A stretch of 64,000 nucleotides of DNA from Bacteriovoracaceae bacterium (lineage in GTDB: Bacteria; Bdellovibrionota; Bacteriovoracia; Bacteriovoracales; Bacteriovoracaceae): positions 97,363 through 161,362 of the forward strand of contig JAIPEG010000005.1 of NCBI GenBank assembly GCA_021737405.1, written 5' to 3'. The position numbers and the translations under genes were made by a program. Shown here one piece after another: positions 33,813 to 42,893 of this stretch. The notes below the pieces were generated by a model that was not told the DNA's origin, did no database searches, and was given only the letters and a program-made list of their open reading frames with translations. Every line of letters begins with the position of its first letter. The stretch's first letter is position 1.

Positions 33813-35075
33813 TTATTTGAAAAGGCTGACTAAGAATTTTTTATTTTGAAAATATTGATTAGAGATATTTTCTAAAGCCTCATTTGATAATTCTTTTGTG
33901 AATGCATTTGAATAAAGCTCATTGCTAACTTTATGTAAGGAGAGAGCAATACTAGCTAATTTATGATTAACCGTTGGGTTATAATGACCATGCAGCCCCA
34001 TACAAAGGGCTTCTAGAATCTTATCGCTATCCTGTGAGAGTCCCATTTCCTTCGCCAAATCTAATAGTTGTAATAAATAAACCTGTTGTTTTTTTCTATC
34101 AAATTCTTTGGGATACAAGTCTTGTTCAATCGCTTCTTTGTCACTCTTAAATAAGTCGTGGAAAAAACATGACTCAATGACAGATTTCCGGTTATGAGGA
34201 GTATTAAGATCCATCTCCAAGAGTCCCATAATGCAAAAGGTGCTTAATAATAAACTATGATTGAGTACATAATTTTTTTCAGTAAAACCTTTTTCTAAAA
34301 CCCAGGAAAAGAGCTTTGTTTCAGAAAGTCTCTTCAAGTCATAGTCTATTAAAGTCGTCGCCTTATTAAACTTTTCAGGATCAACAAAATCGTTGATTAA
34401 AACATCATGATGTAAGTCTTTAAATTTTTTAAAACTTTCTTCTATTGATTGAGGATTATCCCTCGTCTCTACATGCACTGGCTTTAACGGCCATACGAAA
34501 CCAGAGGATAGTGCTTCTTTCACAGGAACGAGAAATGAATCCAAGCCCTTTTCGTTGAGTTTTTCGAGCTTGCCTTTGGGAATGGTATCTCCTTGGTGGC
34601 AATAGCGAATAATTTTCTTATCACTTAAAGATAAATAGAGTGGGATATTGAGAGATCTCTCTTCTTCTATCAAACTTTTAGAAAGTTTTAAAAAACCCTT
34701 TCTAAGTAGTCTCTCAAAAGTATTTTTTAATTCTTCGAAGTCTCCCGATTTGTGGAGAAATGCCAATCTTTCCCACAGATTAGGATTCTTTCTTAACAAC
34801 ACCCCTCTTGCTTCGGCAACTTCACTTGTGAGGAGAATAAAGGGAATATGAAAGCACGTAGTCTTCCATTTATTAAAGACCACATCGCCATTTCCATTAT
34901 CCATATGAAAATCACAAACGATGAAGCTAAGCCTATCTTCAAATTTTTCAATTTTTTCAGATGCTTCAGTCCCACTCTGCGCCTCTATGAAGACAGCATT
35001 TGGCATGAGTTCTTGAAGGCTTGCAATAACAAGCTCTCGCATGTCTCTTAAATCATCTACTACAAGTATGACCAA
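33813..35075 (-). CDS. Response regulator with HD/HDOD-like output domain
   Basis: 420 residues. The N-terminal receiver domain has MVILVVDDLRDM, VCDFHM (phospho-Asp) and ILLTSE (Thr/Ser switch). A middle domain of unknown type (about 130-230) is followed by a helical domain with SCFFHDLFKSDKE and LHGHYNP, which resemble a degenerate HD-type fold. This could be a degraded c-di-GMP phosphodiesterase-like or purely regulatory output. No partner kinase is adjacent. It is convergent with the lytic transglycosylase. Confidence 0.72.
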   Translation of the reverse strand: MVILVVDDLRDMRELVIASLQELMPNAVFIEAQSGTEASEKIEKFEDRLSFIVCDFHMDNGNGDVVFNKWKTTCFHIPFILLTSEVAEARGVLLRKNPNLWERLAFLHKSGDFEELKNTFERLLRKGFLKLSKSLIEEERSLNIPLYLSLSDKKIIRYCHQGDTIPKGKLEKLNEKGLDSFLVPVKEALSSGFVWPLKPVHVETRDNPQSIEESFKKFKDLHHDVLINDFVDPEKFNKATTLIDYDLKRLSETKLFSWVLEKGFTEKNYVLNHSLLLSTFCIMGLLEMDLNTPHNRKSVIESCFFHDLFKSDKEAIEQDLYPKEFDRKKQQVYLLQLLDLAKEMGLSQDSDKILEALCMGLHGHYNPTVNHKLASIALSLHKVSNELYSNAFTKELSNEALENISNQYFQNKKFLVSLFK

Positions 35076-35206
35076 AGGGTGGTTCCTATTAAATTCGATA
35101 TATTTAGGCTTTCATTTTAATATCAAATCTAAGTTTGAGGGCATGATCTTTGTCAGGTTAATTTAACATCTCTTAAGATTCTATAATTTCAATGACTTAG
35201 CTTCTA

Positions 35207-36910
35207 TCAAGATTGTAAGCCCTCTTTCTTAGAGGCAATTATTTCATCGGCTATCTTTGGAACCAAAGCTTCTACTGATAACTTGAGAGTGTGACCATTA
35301 GCAAAGATCTCATCTAAAACACCAATATCTCCACAATAGAGCCTTTTGACATGATCCTCTTTGGAAATATCTGAAAAATGATTAAGTATTTTGGAACTCA
35401 AGCCTGGCAGGAAGGGGGCCATGGCAACACCAAGGCAAAAAGCATAGGCGCTAGAATGGGCCAATACTGTGGCGGCCTTTTCACGATCTTCTTTTATGAG
35501 CGCCCAAGGTGCTTGCTCGGAAAAGAAGTTATTGGCCTTATTACCGAGGGCCATTACTTTCTCTATACCTTTTCTAAAGTTTTGTTGATTAAGATGGTCG
35601 TTAATTTCCAGAAAGTCTGAAGAGATCATCTTACCTTCATCACTCTGAGCGAATCCCAAGAAGTATTTTGCCGGTAGACCCTCTGGCCAATTCTTTTGAG
35701 TGAACTTTAAGCAACGATTAAGAAAATTTCCTATATTATTGGCCAGTTCATTATTCACTTTCGCTTGAAATTGGTCCCAACTAAAACTTGAGTCCGTTGT
35801 CTCTGGAAGAATAGACAGTAAATAATAGCGTAGAGCATCTTGGCCAAATTCGTTTACGGCCTCAAGAGCATCTACATAGTGTCCAGTTGATTTAGAAAAT
35901 TGCTTCCCTTCTAAATTAAGGAATTGATTGGCAGGAACATTGTCCGCAGCTTTTGCATAGCCAGATGCCATACTCATACAGGGAAAAATAATGGTGTGAA
36001 AAATTATATTATCTTTTCCTATAAAATGAGAAAGCTCCACATCCTCATTTTGCCACCAATCTGTCAGATAATTTTCACTTGATCCCGTATCCTCTAAATA
36101 CTTTTTTGTATTAGAAACATAACCAATAGGAGCATCAAACCACACGTAGAGTTTTTTTCCCTCGGTATTTGGCAGTGGAACATCAATACCCCAATCGAGG
36201 TCTCGAGTAATTGCTCGATCGTGAAGACCCTCTTTTGTTAAGCTATCAACATAGGGCCAAACAGTTTTTCTCCAAGAGTCTTTTTTGGCCTCAAACCATT
36301 CACGAAACTCTTTATGAAACTTTGAAAGAAGCAGGTAGTACTGAGTGACACTAACTTCTACAATATTCTGAGAGCTACATATCTTACATACTGGATTCTT
36401 AAGTTTTGCAGGCTCAATAAACTCACCACAGTTAGGACATTCATCCCCTCTTGCATCTGGGTAATCACAAACATAGCAAGTTCCCTCGACGAAGCGATCA
36501 GGAAGATGATTATGGCAATCGTTACAATATAGTTGCTGGCCTTCCTGCGTTCCGATAAGACCTTTATCGTGGAGAACTTTAAACCACTTTACGGTCTCCT
36601 CTGCATGATAATCAGCAGATGTTTGACCAAAGAAATCGAAGTCTACTCCGTATTTTTCAAAAACTTCTCCATGCTCTTTATGCCACTTATCAACATACTC
36701 TTGATACGGGATTCCGGCCTTCTTAGCATTGAGCATAATCGCCACACCGTGCTCATCACTTCCGCAAATAAAGAGACTCTTTTGACTTTGAAGACGACGG
36801 TGACGGTTGTAAACGTCAGCCGATAAATAAGCTCCAACCAGGTGGCCAAAATGAATGGGGCCGTTGGCATAAGGGAGGGCAGAGGTAATTAAGTACTTTT
36901 TTGCTTGCAT
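35207..36910 (-). CDS. metG: Methionyl-tRNA synthetase
   Basis: 567 residues. HFGH (20-23) is the class I HIGH signature, KQFSKS is the KMSKS loop, and four Cys pairs (CNDC, CYVC, CPNC, CKIC) form the zinc knuckles of the two-zinc MetG type. The C-terminal dimerisation/tRNA-binding domain is absent, as in many short MetG proteins. It charges initiator and elongator tRNA with methionine. No regulatory T-box or riboswitch is evident in the 115 bases upstream. Confidence 0.96.
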   Translation of the reverse strand: MQAKKYLITSALPYANGPIHFGHLVGAYLSADVYNRHRRLQSQKSLFICGSDEHGVAIMLNAKKAGIPYQEYVDKWHKEHGEVFEKYGVDFDFFGQTSADYHAEETVKWFKVLHDKGLIGTQEGQQLYCNDCHNHLPDRFVEGTCYVCDYPDARGDECPNCGEFIEPAKLKNPVCKICSSQNIVEVSVTQYYLLLSKFHKEFREWFEAKKDSWRKTVWPYVDSLTKEGLHDRAITRDLDWGIDVPLPNTEGKKLYVWFDAPIGYVSNTKKYLEDTGSSENYLTDWWQNEDVELSHFIGKDNIIFHTIIFPCMSMASGYAKAADNVPANQFLNLEGKQFSKSTGHYVDALEAVNEFGQDALRYYLLSILPETTDSSFSWDQFQAKVNNELANNIGNFLNRCLKFTQKNWPEGLPAKYFLGFAQSDEGKMISSDFLEINDHLNQQNFRKGIEKVMALGNKANNFFSEQAPWALIKEDREKAATVLAHSSAYAFCLGVAMAPFLPGLSSKILNHFSDISKEDHVKRLYCGDIGVLDEIFANGHTLKLSVEALVPKIADEIIASKKEGLQS

Positions 36911-37025
36911 CGCACAATCCTAAGAATATTTCGACTGAATATGCCTGAAGTTTTAACAAAAGCCCCTTGCTTTTGCTATATATAAGCTCTATTCCTAAGC
37001 TTAAACCCTTATAAATTGTGAGTTT

Positions 37026-37826
37026 ATGGCCTTTTCTATTCCAGCCCAAGCATTTTTATCTTTTAGTAAAAAGCAAACTCTCGACTCTCTTTGGCGATTA
37101 TGTGGTCAATGGGAGAAACAAACCTGGGACAATAGAGAGTCTCAGAAAAATAAATCAGCCTTTCTAAACTATCTCCAAACTCTTTCTAAGCATGAAAGTC
37201 TTGAACTTAGAGAAATATCTAAAGAATTTTTAGAATTACCCTTAGCATCACCTAAAGACTTAGAAGTTATTCTTATGAAGTTAGAGCGTCTTTTAAAAAA
37301 GGACATCACTGAAGATGAGTTTCTCATTACCACTGAAGACTCTTCCTACAACAAGAAAGAGCAAGAAAACGAAGTTCATCTAATTCTAGATAATTTGCGA
37401 AGTTCTTTTAATGTAGGTTCTCTCTTTAGAAGTGCCGAGGCCTTTGGAGTCACTCGCATTCACCTATGTGGATATACGGCCACTCCAGAAAATTCGAAGA
37501 CCGCAAAAGCTGCTCTCGGGGCGGAAGACTGGGTCAAGTGGAGCTATTGGGAGAATACTTTGCAATGCCTTGATACTCTTTCAAAAGATGGACTTAGTAT
37601 TTACGCCTTTGAGACTTGTGAAGGGTCAACGGACATCAACCTGGTAAAACCGACGTTTCCCGCGGCAATTCTTTTAGGTAATGAGCGCTATGGACTTGCA
37701 AGTCCAGCCTTAAACCGCGCCCACCACCTTATCAATGTGCCCCTCAGTGGCCGTAAGAATTCTCTTAACGTCTCAGTCTGCGGTGCCATTGCTTTGCAAT
37801 GGTTTCTTTCCTTCCCTGCTAACTAG
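37026..37826 (+). CDS. SpoU/TrmH-family RNA 2'-O-methyltransferase
   Basis: 266 residues. The N-terminal 110 residues are a helical extension; the SPOUT domain follows with LDNLRSSFNVGSLFRSAEAFG (motif 1), AILLGNERYGL (motif 2) and VPLSGRKNSLNVSVCGAI (motif 3), which form the trefoil-knot SAM site. It would methylate a ribose 2'-OH in tRNA or rRNA; the exact nucleotide cannot be read from sequence. Its end overlaps the convergent stress-protein gene by 8 bases. Confidence 0.88.
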   Translation: MAFSIPAQAFLSFSKKQTLDSLWRLCGQWEKQTWDNRESQKNKSAFLNYLQTLSKHESLELREISKEFLELPLASPKDLEVILMKLERLLKKDITEDEFLITTEDSSYNKKEQENEVHLILDNLRSSFNVGSLFRSAEAFGVTRIHLCGYTATPENSKTAKAALGAEDWVKWSYWENTLQCLDTLSKDGLSIYAFETCEGSTDINLVKPTFPAAILLGNERYGLASPALNRAHHLINVPLSGRKNSLNVSVCGAIALQWFLSFPAN

Positions 37827-38268
37827 GACGAATGACTAAAACATCGCAAGGAGCATAAGCGACCAGATAGTAAGCAAAGCTATCTTTAAAGATCCCTTCA
37901 ACATCTTGCTCTCCTCTAGTAATGACAACACAAGAGTCCGCCTTACATTCATTTAAGTAGTTGATCGCCTTTAATTTGGGGTCACTGTTAAATAAAATAA
38001 CCTTTTTAACTTCGGGCTTCTTCGCTTCATCACCCCATAAAAGTGCACCAACCTTATCGATCTTCTTGTTAATGAACTCCTCAACCTGTGCCTCATCATT
38101 GACATCGATATTTGTTGGAAAATTCATGTGTGAGCGCTTATTCATGATATGGACCAAGTGAAAATCGCTATCAAGATTTAAAAATCCATCATGAATATAG
38201 TGATCAAAGTTCTCATTGAGAATGTCATTTAGACCCAAGAAAATGACAGTAGTTACACGATTTTTCAT
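37819..38268 (-). CDS. Universal stress protein (UspA-like)
   Basis: About 149 residues from ATG 38268 with AAAGGAG upstream. TTVIFLGLNDILNENF, a central FNSDPKLKAINYLNE and VVITRGEQDVEGIFKDSFAYYLVAYAPCDVLVI fit the UspA alpha/beta fold. The ATP-binding G-x2-G-x9-G(S/T) loop is not intact (RGEQDVEGIFKDS), so this may be a non-nucleotide-binding member. It diverges from thioredoxin across 255 bases. Confidence 0.75.
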   Translation of the reverse strand: MKNRVTTVIFLGLNDILNENFDHYIHDGFLNLDSDFHLVHIMNKRSHMNFPTNIDVNDEAQVEEFINKKIDKVGALLWGDEAKKPEVKKVILFNSDPKLKAINYLNECKADSCVVITRGEQDVEGIFKDSFAYYLVAYAPCDVLVIRPS

Positions 38269-38523
38269 AATTTCTCCTTTGCCTCTCAATATGCGTTAGG
38301 CCAATTCCTTACACTTGCTATTTTCTTCCCTTTTATATACTCATGAGCTGATCCACCTCATGAATTAGCCTAATCTTTCTCTGGAAGATGGCCTCTCAAT
38401 ATATTTATTTTAGACAAATCAGTTATCGGCCTTATAATTGTTAAAAACTATGAATTGATAGTCTTTGACCTATTGAAAGCCTATGAGAAAAGTATCAATA
38501 TGGTCTAAGAATCGGAGGAAAAT

Positions 38524-38829
38524 ATGATTGATTTAGAAAATGACAACTTAGAGCAGTTTGTAAAAGATAATACCAAAGTATTGGTTCAATATGGTGCAGG
38601 TTGGTGTGGTAATTGCCGTATGATTAAGCCAAAGATTAAAAACTTGGCCAAAGAAAATGAGGGAATCACTTTTGTATACGTTGATGCAGAGAAACTTCCA
38701 AACTCTAGAAAACTTGCCAATGTTAGCAATCTTCCAACATTTGCAGCCTTTTCTAATGGTGAGTTAATTGACCAAACTCAAGGCAATAAGATTGAAATCG
38801 TTCAAGAATTAATGGAAAAACTAAAATAA
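38524..38829 (+). CDS. Thioredoxin-like protein
   Basis: 101 residues. WCGNC (C28, C31) is the redox site in a variant of WCGPC, with the cis-proline in SNLPTFAAF. The protein would reduce disulfides in the cytoplasm; there is no signal peptide. GGAGG six bases upstream is a strong ribosome site. It is 12 bases ahead of the small helical protein, and the pair is probably an operon. Confidence 0.9.
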   Translation: MIDLENDNLEQFVKDNTKVLVQYGAGWCGNCRMIKPKIKNLAKENEGITFVYVDAEKLPNSRKLANVSNLPTFAAFSNGELIDQTQGNKIEIVQELMEKLK

Positions 38830-38841
38830 TAAGGAAGTGCG

Positions 38842-39099
38842 ATGAAACTCCCCATCATAAAGAATCTTGTTGAGTTTATTGATCAAAATGATGAAGACTT
38901 TGTTCTTGAAACCATTGAGGTACTTGAACACGTCTCTCTTGCCAAAGGCTTAAAAGACGAAGAGCTAGACACTATTGGGGAGTTACTTTCAAATATGTAT
39001 GGAGCCGTTGAGGTTTCTAAACAGATTAAATCAGGTACTTCTCAAAAAGACGCACTCAATAGTTTCATGAAACGAGTTCTGGGTTCCATCGATAAATAA
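38842..39099 (+). CDS. DUF6952-like small helical protein
   Basis: 85 residues, all helical, charged: KLPIIKNLVEFIDQNDEDFV, LKDEELDTIGELLSNMYGA, and DALNSFMKRVLGSI. It resembles a small family seen next to thioredoxin genes in several bacteria (recall, not searched). It has no Cys. Translational coupling to the thioredoxin gene suggests a linked function, perhaps as a partner in thiol-based stress defence. Confidence 0.6.
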   Translation: MKLPIIKNLVEFIDQNDEDFVLETIEVLEHVSLAKGLKDEELDTIGELLSNMYGAVEVSKQIKSGTSQKDALNSFMKRVLGSIDK

Positions 39100-39205
39100 A
39101 GTTACAAAAACCTATCACTTTCAGCAATTCATTCCCTTTTAATTTCAATAGAAATTACAGGTAAATTGTTTACAATAATCAGGAATTATTTAAACAAGTG
39201 ATCCT

Positions 39206-40948
39206 ATGTCAAAAAAAGCAGTTAACACAAAAATTTTCTTGGCCCTTTTCTTTATCGGCGTTTTCAACGTTTTAGGATTTTTAGTACTAGAGTGGACGGC
39301 TCAAAAGCAAGTTGGTCTTGCAAATCTAATTAATCTCTCAGGACGACAGAGAATGCTCTCTCAAAGAATCACTCTACTCCTTCATGAAGCCCATGTGAAT
39401 AATGCTAACCAAGAAATAAAACAGGATCTTGAGAATAAACTTAACCTATTCATAGAATCAGATAAAGTTTTGCGAAGAGAAGCTCAAGAGAGGGAGAGAA
39501 ATTCAAATGACTCTATCTCCTCTCACTATAAGAATGAGTTAAATCAATTTACTGACTCTTTCATAAAACAAGTCAACATAATGAAACGATCTGCTACAAA
39601 TAGCGATCTTAATGAATTTAGCTCATTTTCTAAAAGCCTATTACTTAAGAGTCTTGATAGAGCAGTAAAGCTTTTTGAAAGTGAATCTGAATTACTTTCA
39701 GAGAGACTAAAAATTACTGAGAGGTTAATTGCTTTCATCTGTATAGCAAGCTTAATTCTTTCATATTTTTTTATTTTCGCCCCAATGCGGGATCAAATTA
39801 TTTTCAGAGAAGAAAAGCTTAAAGATGCCGCGGAAAAAGCGGAAGATGAAGCCTTTTACAAGAGTATGTTTTTGGCCAATATGAGCCACGAACTAAGAAC
39901 TCCTTTAAATGGAGTTTTAGGCGTTACAGACCTTTTAGGAAGTACAAGCCTAAATAGTGAACAAAGAGAGTATATAAATATCATCAATGAAAGTGGTACA
40001 ACCCTTTTGGGAATCATTAACAATATCTTAGATCTTACAAAGTTAGAAATTGGAAAAGTTGAACTTGAAGAAGTGCACTTTTCCCCAGAAAAACTATTAA
40101 AAAATCTCCCCCTTGTTTTTCATTACCTCATTGAATCAAAAGGCCTAAATGTTACTCTTGACGCTGAGGGATTACCGAAGGTCTTGATTGGTGATGTTAC
40201 TCGAATTAATCAAATCCTCAATAACCTGCTTGCAAATGCCATTAAGTTTACTGACAAGGGTAGCGTTAAGATTATTGCTAGTTACAATAATAATCATTTT
40301 TCTGTAACAATAAAGGACAGTGGTATTGGAATGTCAAAGGACGTCATTGCGAAAGTCTTTGAACCCTTTAAGCAGGCGGATATTAGCACCACCCGAAATT
40401 TTGGGGGAACAGGCCTTGGGCTTACTATAACGAGTGAACTACTTTATCTAATGGGTGGAGAAATTTCAGTAGAGTCCGAGCTCAATCTTGGTAGTAGTTT
40501 TCATATAAGGATCCCCTTAAAAGTTGGGAAAATTGAAGACCTTGAACAAATTACGACAAACGAAAATGAAGATTTGGAGTTAAAGTCTCAACGCGTACTC
40601 GTTGTTGATGATAATGCCATAAATCGAAACCTGCTCGTAAGGACACTTCAAAGGCAAAATCTTGATGTAAAAGATGCAGGATCTGGCATTGAAGCAATCG
40701 ACATGCTTGGAAAGCATAAATTTGATCTTGTTTTAATGGATTATCATATGCCGGGTTTAAATGGAGTAGAAACCTTCATTAAAGCAAATGACATGTATGA
40801 AAATCTACCTCCTACAATAGCTTTAACTGCGGATCTAACTGAAGAAACCAAGAGCCTCGTCTTATCTTCAGGTATGAAAGAGGTCATTGGAAAGCCTCTA
40901 AGAAAAGCTGATTTGAAAAAACTCCTGAAGAAATATTTAATCGGATAA
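39206..40948 (+). CDS. Hybrid sensor histidine kinase with PilJ-type sensor domain
   Basis: 580 residues. Two membrane segments (about 8-28 and 175-192) enclose a sensor with LINLSGRQRMLSQRI, the PilJ-N motif of type IV-pilus-linked sensors and nitrate-sensor-like helices. Then HisKA (MSHELRTPLNGVLG with the phospho-His), HATPase (NNLLANAIKFTD, GGTGLGL) and a C-terminal receiver (VVDDNAINR, LVLMDYHMPG). No separate response regulator gene is adjacent. It is followed 8 bases later by an acylphosphatase-like gene. Confidence 0.92.
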   Translation: MSKKAVNTKIFLALFFIGVFNVLGFLVLEWTAQKQVGLANLINLSGRQRMLSQRITLLLHEAHVNNANQEIKQDLENKLNLFIESDKVLRREAQERERNSNDSISSHYKNELNQFTDSFIKQVNIMKRSATNSDLNEFSSFSKSLLLKSLDRAVKLFESESELLSERLKITERLIAFICIASLILSYFFIFAPMRDQIIFREEKLKDAAEKAEDEAFYKSMFLANMSHELRTPLNGVLGVTDLLGSTSLNSEQREYINIINESGTTLLGIINNILDLTKLEIGKVELEEVHFSPEKLLKNLPLVFHYLIESKGLNVTLDAEGLPKVLIGDVTRINQILNNLLANAIKFTDKGSVKIIASYNNNHFSVTIKDSGIGMSKDVIAKVFEPFKQADISTTRNFGGTGLGLTITSELLYLMGGEISVESELNLGSSFHIRIPLKVGKIEDLEQITTNENEDLELKSQRVLVVDDNAINRNLLVRTLQRQNLDVKDAGSGIEAIDMLGKHKFDLVLMDYHMPGLNGVETFIKANDMYENLPPTIALTADLTEETKSLVLSSGMKEVIGKPLRKADLKKLLKKYLIG

Positions 40949-40956
40949 TCTACTTT

Positions 40957-41286
40957 ATGGAAGAGCGCTTTAATGTCGTTGGCAAAGTTCAAGGAGTATT
41001 TTTTAGAAAGACTTTTGTTCATGGGCTTAATAAAAGAGGACTGAAAGGCGGAGCAACAAATAGCCAAGAAAACAAAAATCTCGTTCATTGCACGGTTATT
41101 GGTAGGGATGAGGATCGAGAAAGTCTAAAACGCGACTTAAAGGCCTTAAAACAAATAAATGCATTGGGAGCTTCTGTTACAGAAATTCAAGAAGTCGATC
41201 ATGGAATTGCCCTTCAAAATCATGATGTACATACAGACAAATTAAAAGATCCTAAATTTAGCTTTGGTTTAAAAAGCTATCTGTAA
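40957..41286 (+). CDS. Acylphosphatase-like protein
   Basis: 109 residues. VVGKVQGVFFRKTF holds the phosphate-binding loop with the catalytic Arg, and LKGGATNSQEN carries the catalytic Asn of the acylphosphatase fold. It hydrolyses carboxyl-phosphate bonds such as acetyl- or aspartyl-phosphate. Immediate placement after a hybrid kinase is worth noting because such an enzyme can dephosphorylate receiver domains; the link is inference. The tail past about residue 85 is longer than usual. Confidence 0.75.
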   Translation: MEERFNVVGKVQGVFFRKTFVHGLNKRGLKGGATNSQENKNLVHCTVIGRDEDRESLKRDLKALKQINALGASVTEIQEVDHGIALQNHDVHTDKLKDPKFSFGLKSYL

Positions 41287-41289
41287 AAA

Positions 41290-42243
41290 CTATTTATTAA
41301 TATTTACGAGGTTGATATCCCCTCTTTTTAGAGAACGGATATCTTTTGGTAATGCCTTGATGATCGTCTCCTCTAGATGTTTAATAATTCTTTCCTTAAG
41401 AAAAGAGCGCGAATGAACAATGCTCACCTCTCTTGTCGGCACAGGTGCCTTAAAGTTTCTTAAGTGCTTTTCACGCTCTCCCTTTCCAAGCCCCAGCACA
41501 GCGAGTTCTGGAAGGATCGTAAATCCACAACTTTTCTTAACGAGGTTTTTTAAAGTTTCAAGGTTACCACTGGCAAACTCCACATTTTCCATAACTTTGT
41601 TTTGTCGGCCAAGACTGCAAATTTTCAACATCTGGTCCCTAAAGCAGTGACCCTCTTCAAGTAACCAGAGGTCTTGACCAAGCAGGTCTTCGTGAGTGAG
41701 TTCTCCTTTTTTTAAAAGCTCGTGTCCCTCAGAAAGGTAAGCATAAAAAGGCTCGTAAAAGAGGTGACGCTCAATAATTGTGTCATCATTTAAAGGTGTC
41801 ACCAAAAGAGCAGCATCGATAACATCATCTTTAAGCATCTTAATAATGTCATCCGTTTGGTATTCATTAATCTTCAAATTAACCTTAGGAAATTCTTTTG
41901 AAAATTCTCCTAAGAATAAGGGAATTAAATAAGGAGAAAGTGTGGGAATAACGGCTAAGTGAAAGTCTCCTCTCGTCTCAAGAGAGCTCCCCTGAGCTAA
42001 TGTAAACAATTTCTTGTGTTCTCTTAATGTTTTGCGGGCCTGATCAATAATGACCTGCCCCTCTTCTGTTACTATTATTGGTTTTTTGGAGCGATCAAGA
42101 ATAATAAGACCTAATTCTTCTTCTAACTTTTGAATTTGAATAGATAAAGAGGGCTGCGAAACATGACATTTTTCAGCCGCCCTCCCAAAATGTTTTTCTT
42201 CTGATACTGCCAGCAGATATTCCAATTGAGTTATTGTTGGCAT
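41290..42243 (-). CDS. oxyR: OxyR-type LysR-family peroxide regulator
   Basis: 317 residues. N-terminal winged helix (FGRAAEKCHVSQPSLSIQIQ). The redox pair C200 and C209 in HCFRDQMLKIC has the same nine-residue spacing and local sequence as E. coli OxyR C199/C208, which identifies a peroxide sensor. It lies 21 bases after dps on the same strand, so dps and oxyR form one transcript and the promoter palindrome upstream of dps probably controls both. Confidence 0.93.
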   Translation of the reverse strand: MPTITQLEYLLAVSEEKHFGRAAEKCHVSQPSLSIQIQKLEEELGLIILDRSKKPIIVTEEGQVIIDQARKTLREHKKLFTLAQGSSLETRGDFHLAVIPTLSPYLIPLFLGEFSKEFPKVNLKINEYQTDDIIKMLKDDVIDAALLVTPLNDDTIIERHLFYEPFYAYLSEGHELLKKGELTHEDLLGQDLWLLEEGHCFRDQMLKICSLGRQNKVMENVEFASGNLETLKNLVKKSCGFTILPELAVLGLGKGEREKHLRNFKAPVPTREVSIVHSRSFLKERIIKHLEETIIKALPKDIRSLKRGDINLVNINK

Positions 42244-42264
42244 TACCTTTTCCTTATATAAAAA

Positions 42265-42735
42265 CTATCCAATTAAACTTCTTAACATCCATGCTGTTTT
42301 CTCATGATATTCAATTCTTGACCCTAGTAAGCTACTCGTTCCCTCATCATTTGCACCTTCAAGCAGTGGTAAGATCCCCTTAGCCGTTCTTACTATTTGC
42401 TCATGGTCGCCGAGAAGATTCTTAATCATAACTTGAGCTTCAGTATCCATGGAAGAGTCTTCTTTTACACGTGAAATTTCTGCAAACTCAGTGTAGCTTC
42501 CGGGAGCTTTAACATCCATGACTCTAATTCTTTCAGCCACTTCATCAACAGCGAGGGCCAAGGCCGTATATTGTCCCTCAAACATTAAATGTAATGTTTG
42601 AAACATGGGGCCCGTTACATTCCAATGATACTTGTGTGTCTTGAGATAGAGAGTATAAGTTTCCGCCAAAAGCTCACTTAAACTTTTCGCTATTTCTATA
42701 CGCTTTTCTTCGTTAATTCCGGTATTTAATTTCAT
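42265..42735 (-). CDS. dps: Dps/ferritin-like DNA-protection protein
   Basis: 156 residues from ATG 42735 with GGAG seven bases upstream. KTHKYHWNVTGPMFQTLH contains the ferroxidase His, and EGQYTALALAVDEVAERIR the partner acidic residues of the Dps dodecamer. It stores iron, detoxifies peroxide and protects DNA. It is the first gene of a dps-oxyR operon. Confidence 0.95.
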   Translation of the reverse strand: MKLNTGINEEKRIEIAKSLSELLAETYTLYLKTHKYHWNVTGPMFQTLHLMFEGQYTALALAVDEVAERIRVMDVKAPGSYTEFAEISRVKEDSSMDTEAQVMIKNLLGDHEQIVRTAKGILPLLEGANDEGTSSLLGSRIEYHEKTAWMLRSLIG

Positions 42736-42764
42736 CAAAGAGCTCCTTTGTTTAGAGTTAAAAC

Positions 42765-42801
42765 CTGTTTTTATAATACTTAATAAGTATTATAAAAACA
42801 G
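42765..42801. promoter_or_regulatory. 37-base perfect palindrome at the dps-oxyR promoter (candidate operator)
   Basis: The left arm CTGTTTTTATAATACTTA (42765-42782) and right arm TAAGTATTATAAAAACAG (42784-42801) are exact reverse complements around one central base. The palindrome sits 30 bases before the dps ATG and contains TATAAT on both strands. Its length and symmetry point to binding of a dimeric regulator, perhaps OxyR or a PerR/Fur-type protein; the sequence does not match the E. coli OxyR consensus closely. Confidence 0.82.
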
Positions 42802-42818
42802 AATTAAAGATCTATCAA
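42789..42818 (-). promoter_or_regulatory. Promoter of dps-oxyR (-35 TTGATA, -10 TATAAT)
   Basis: On the minus strand TTGATA (42818-42813) and TATAAT (42794-42789) are 18 bases apart. The -10 lies inside the right arm of the 37-base palindrome, so a bound regulator would block or reshape polymerase binding. The predicted start of transcription is near 42782, giving a leader of about 47 bases. Confidence 0.7.
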
Positions 42819-42893
42819 ACAATAGGATTGTACTATCGGTCTTCCCTAATCATCATTAATAACAATGACTTAGACCAGGAAAGTACCTACGAA

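Noticed and set aside
38281..38402. 12-base direct repeat GCCTCTCAATAT at 38281-38292 and 38391-38402
   Set aside because: Only two copies, partly inside the stress-protein leader, with no symmetry or gene context to give it a role.
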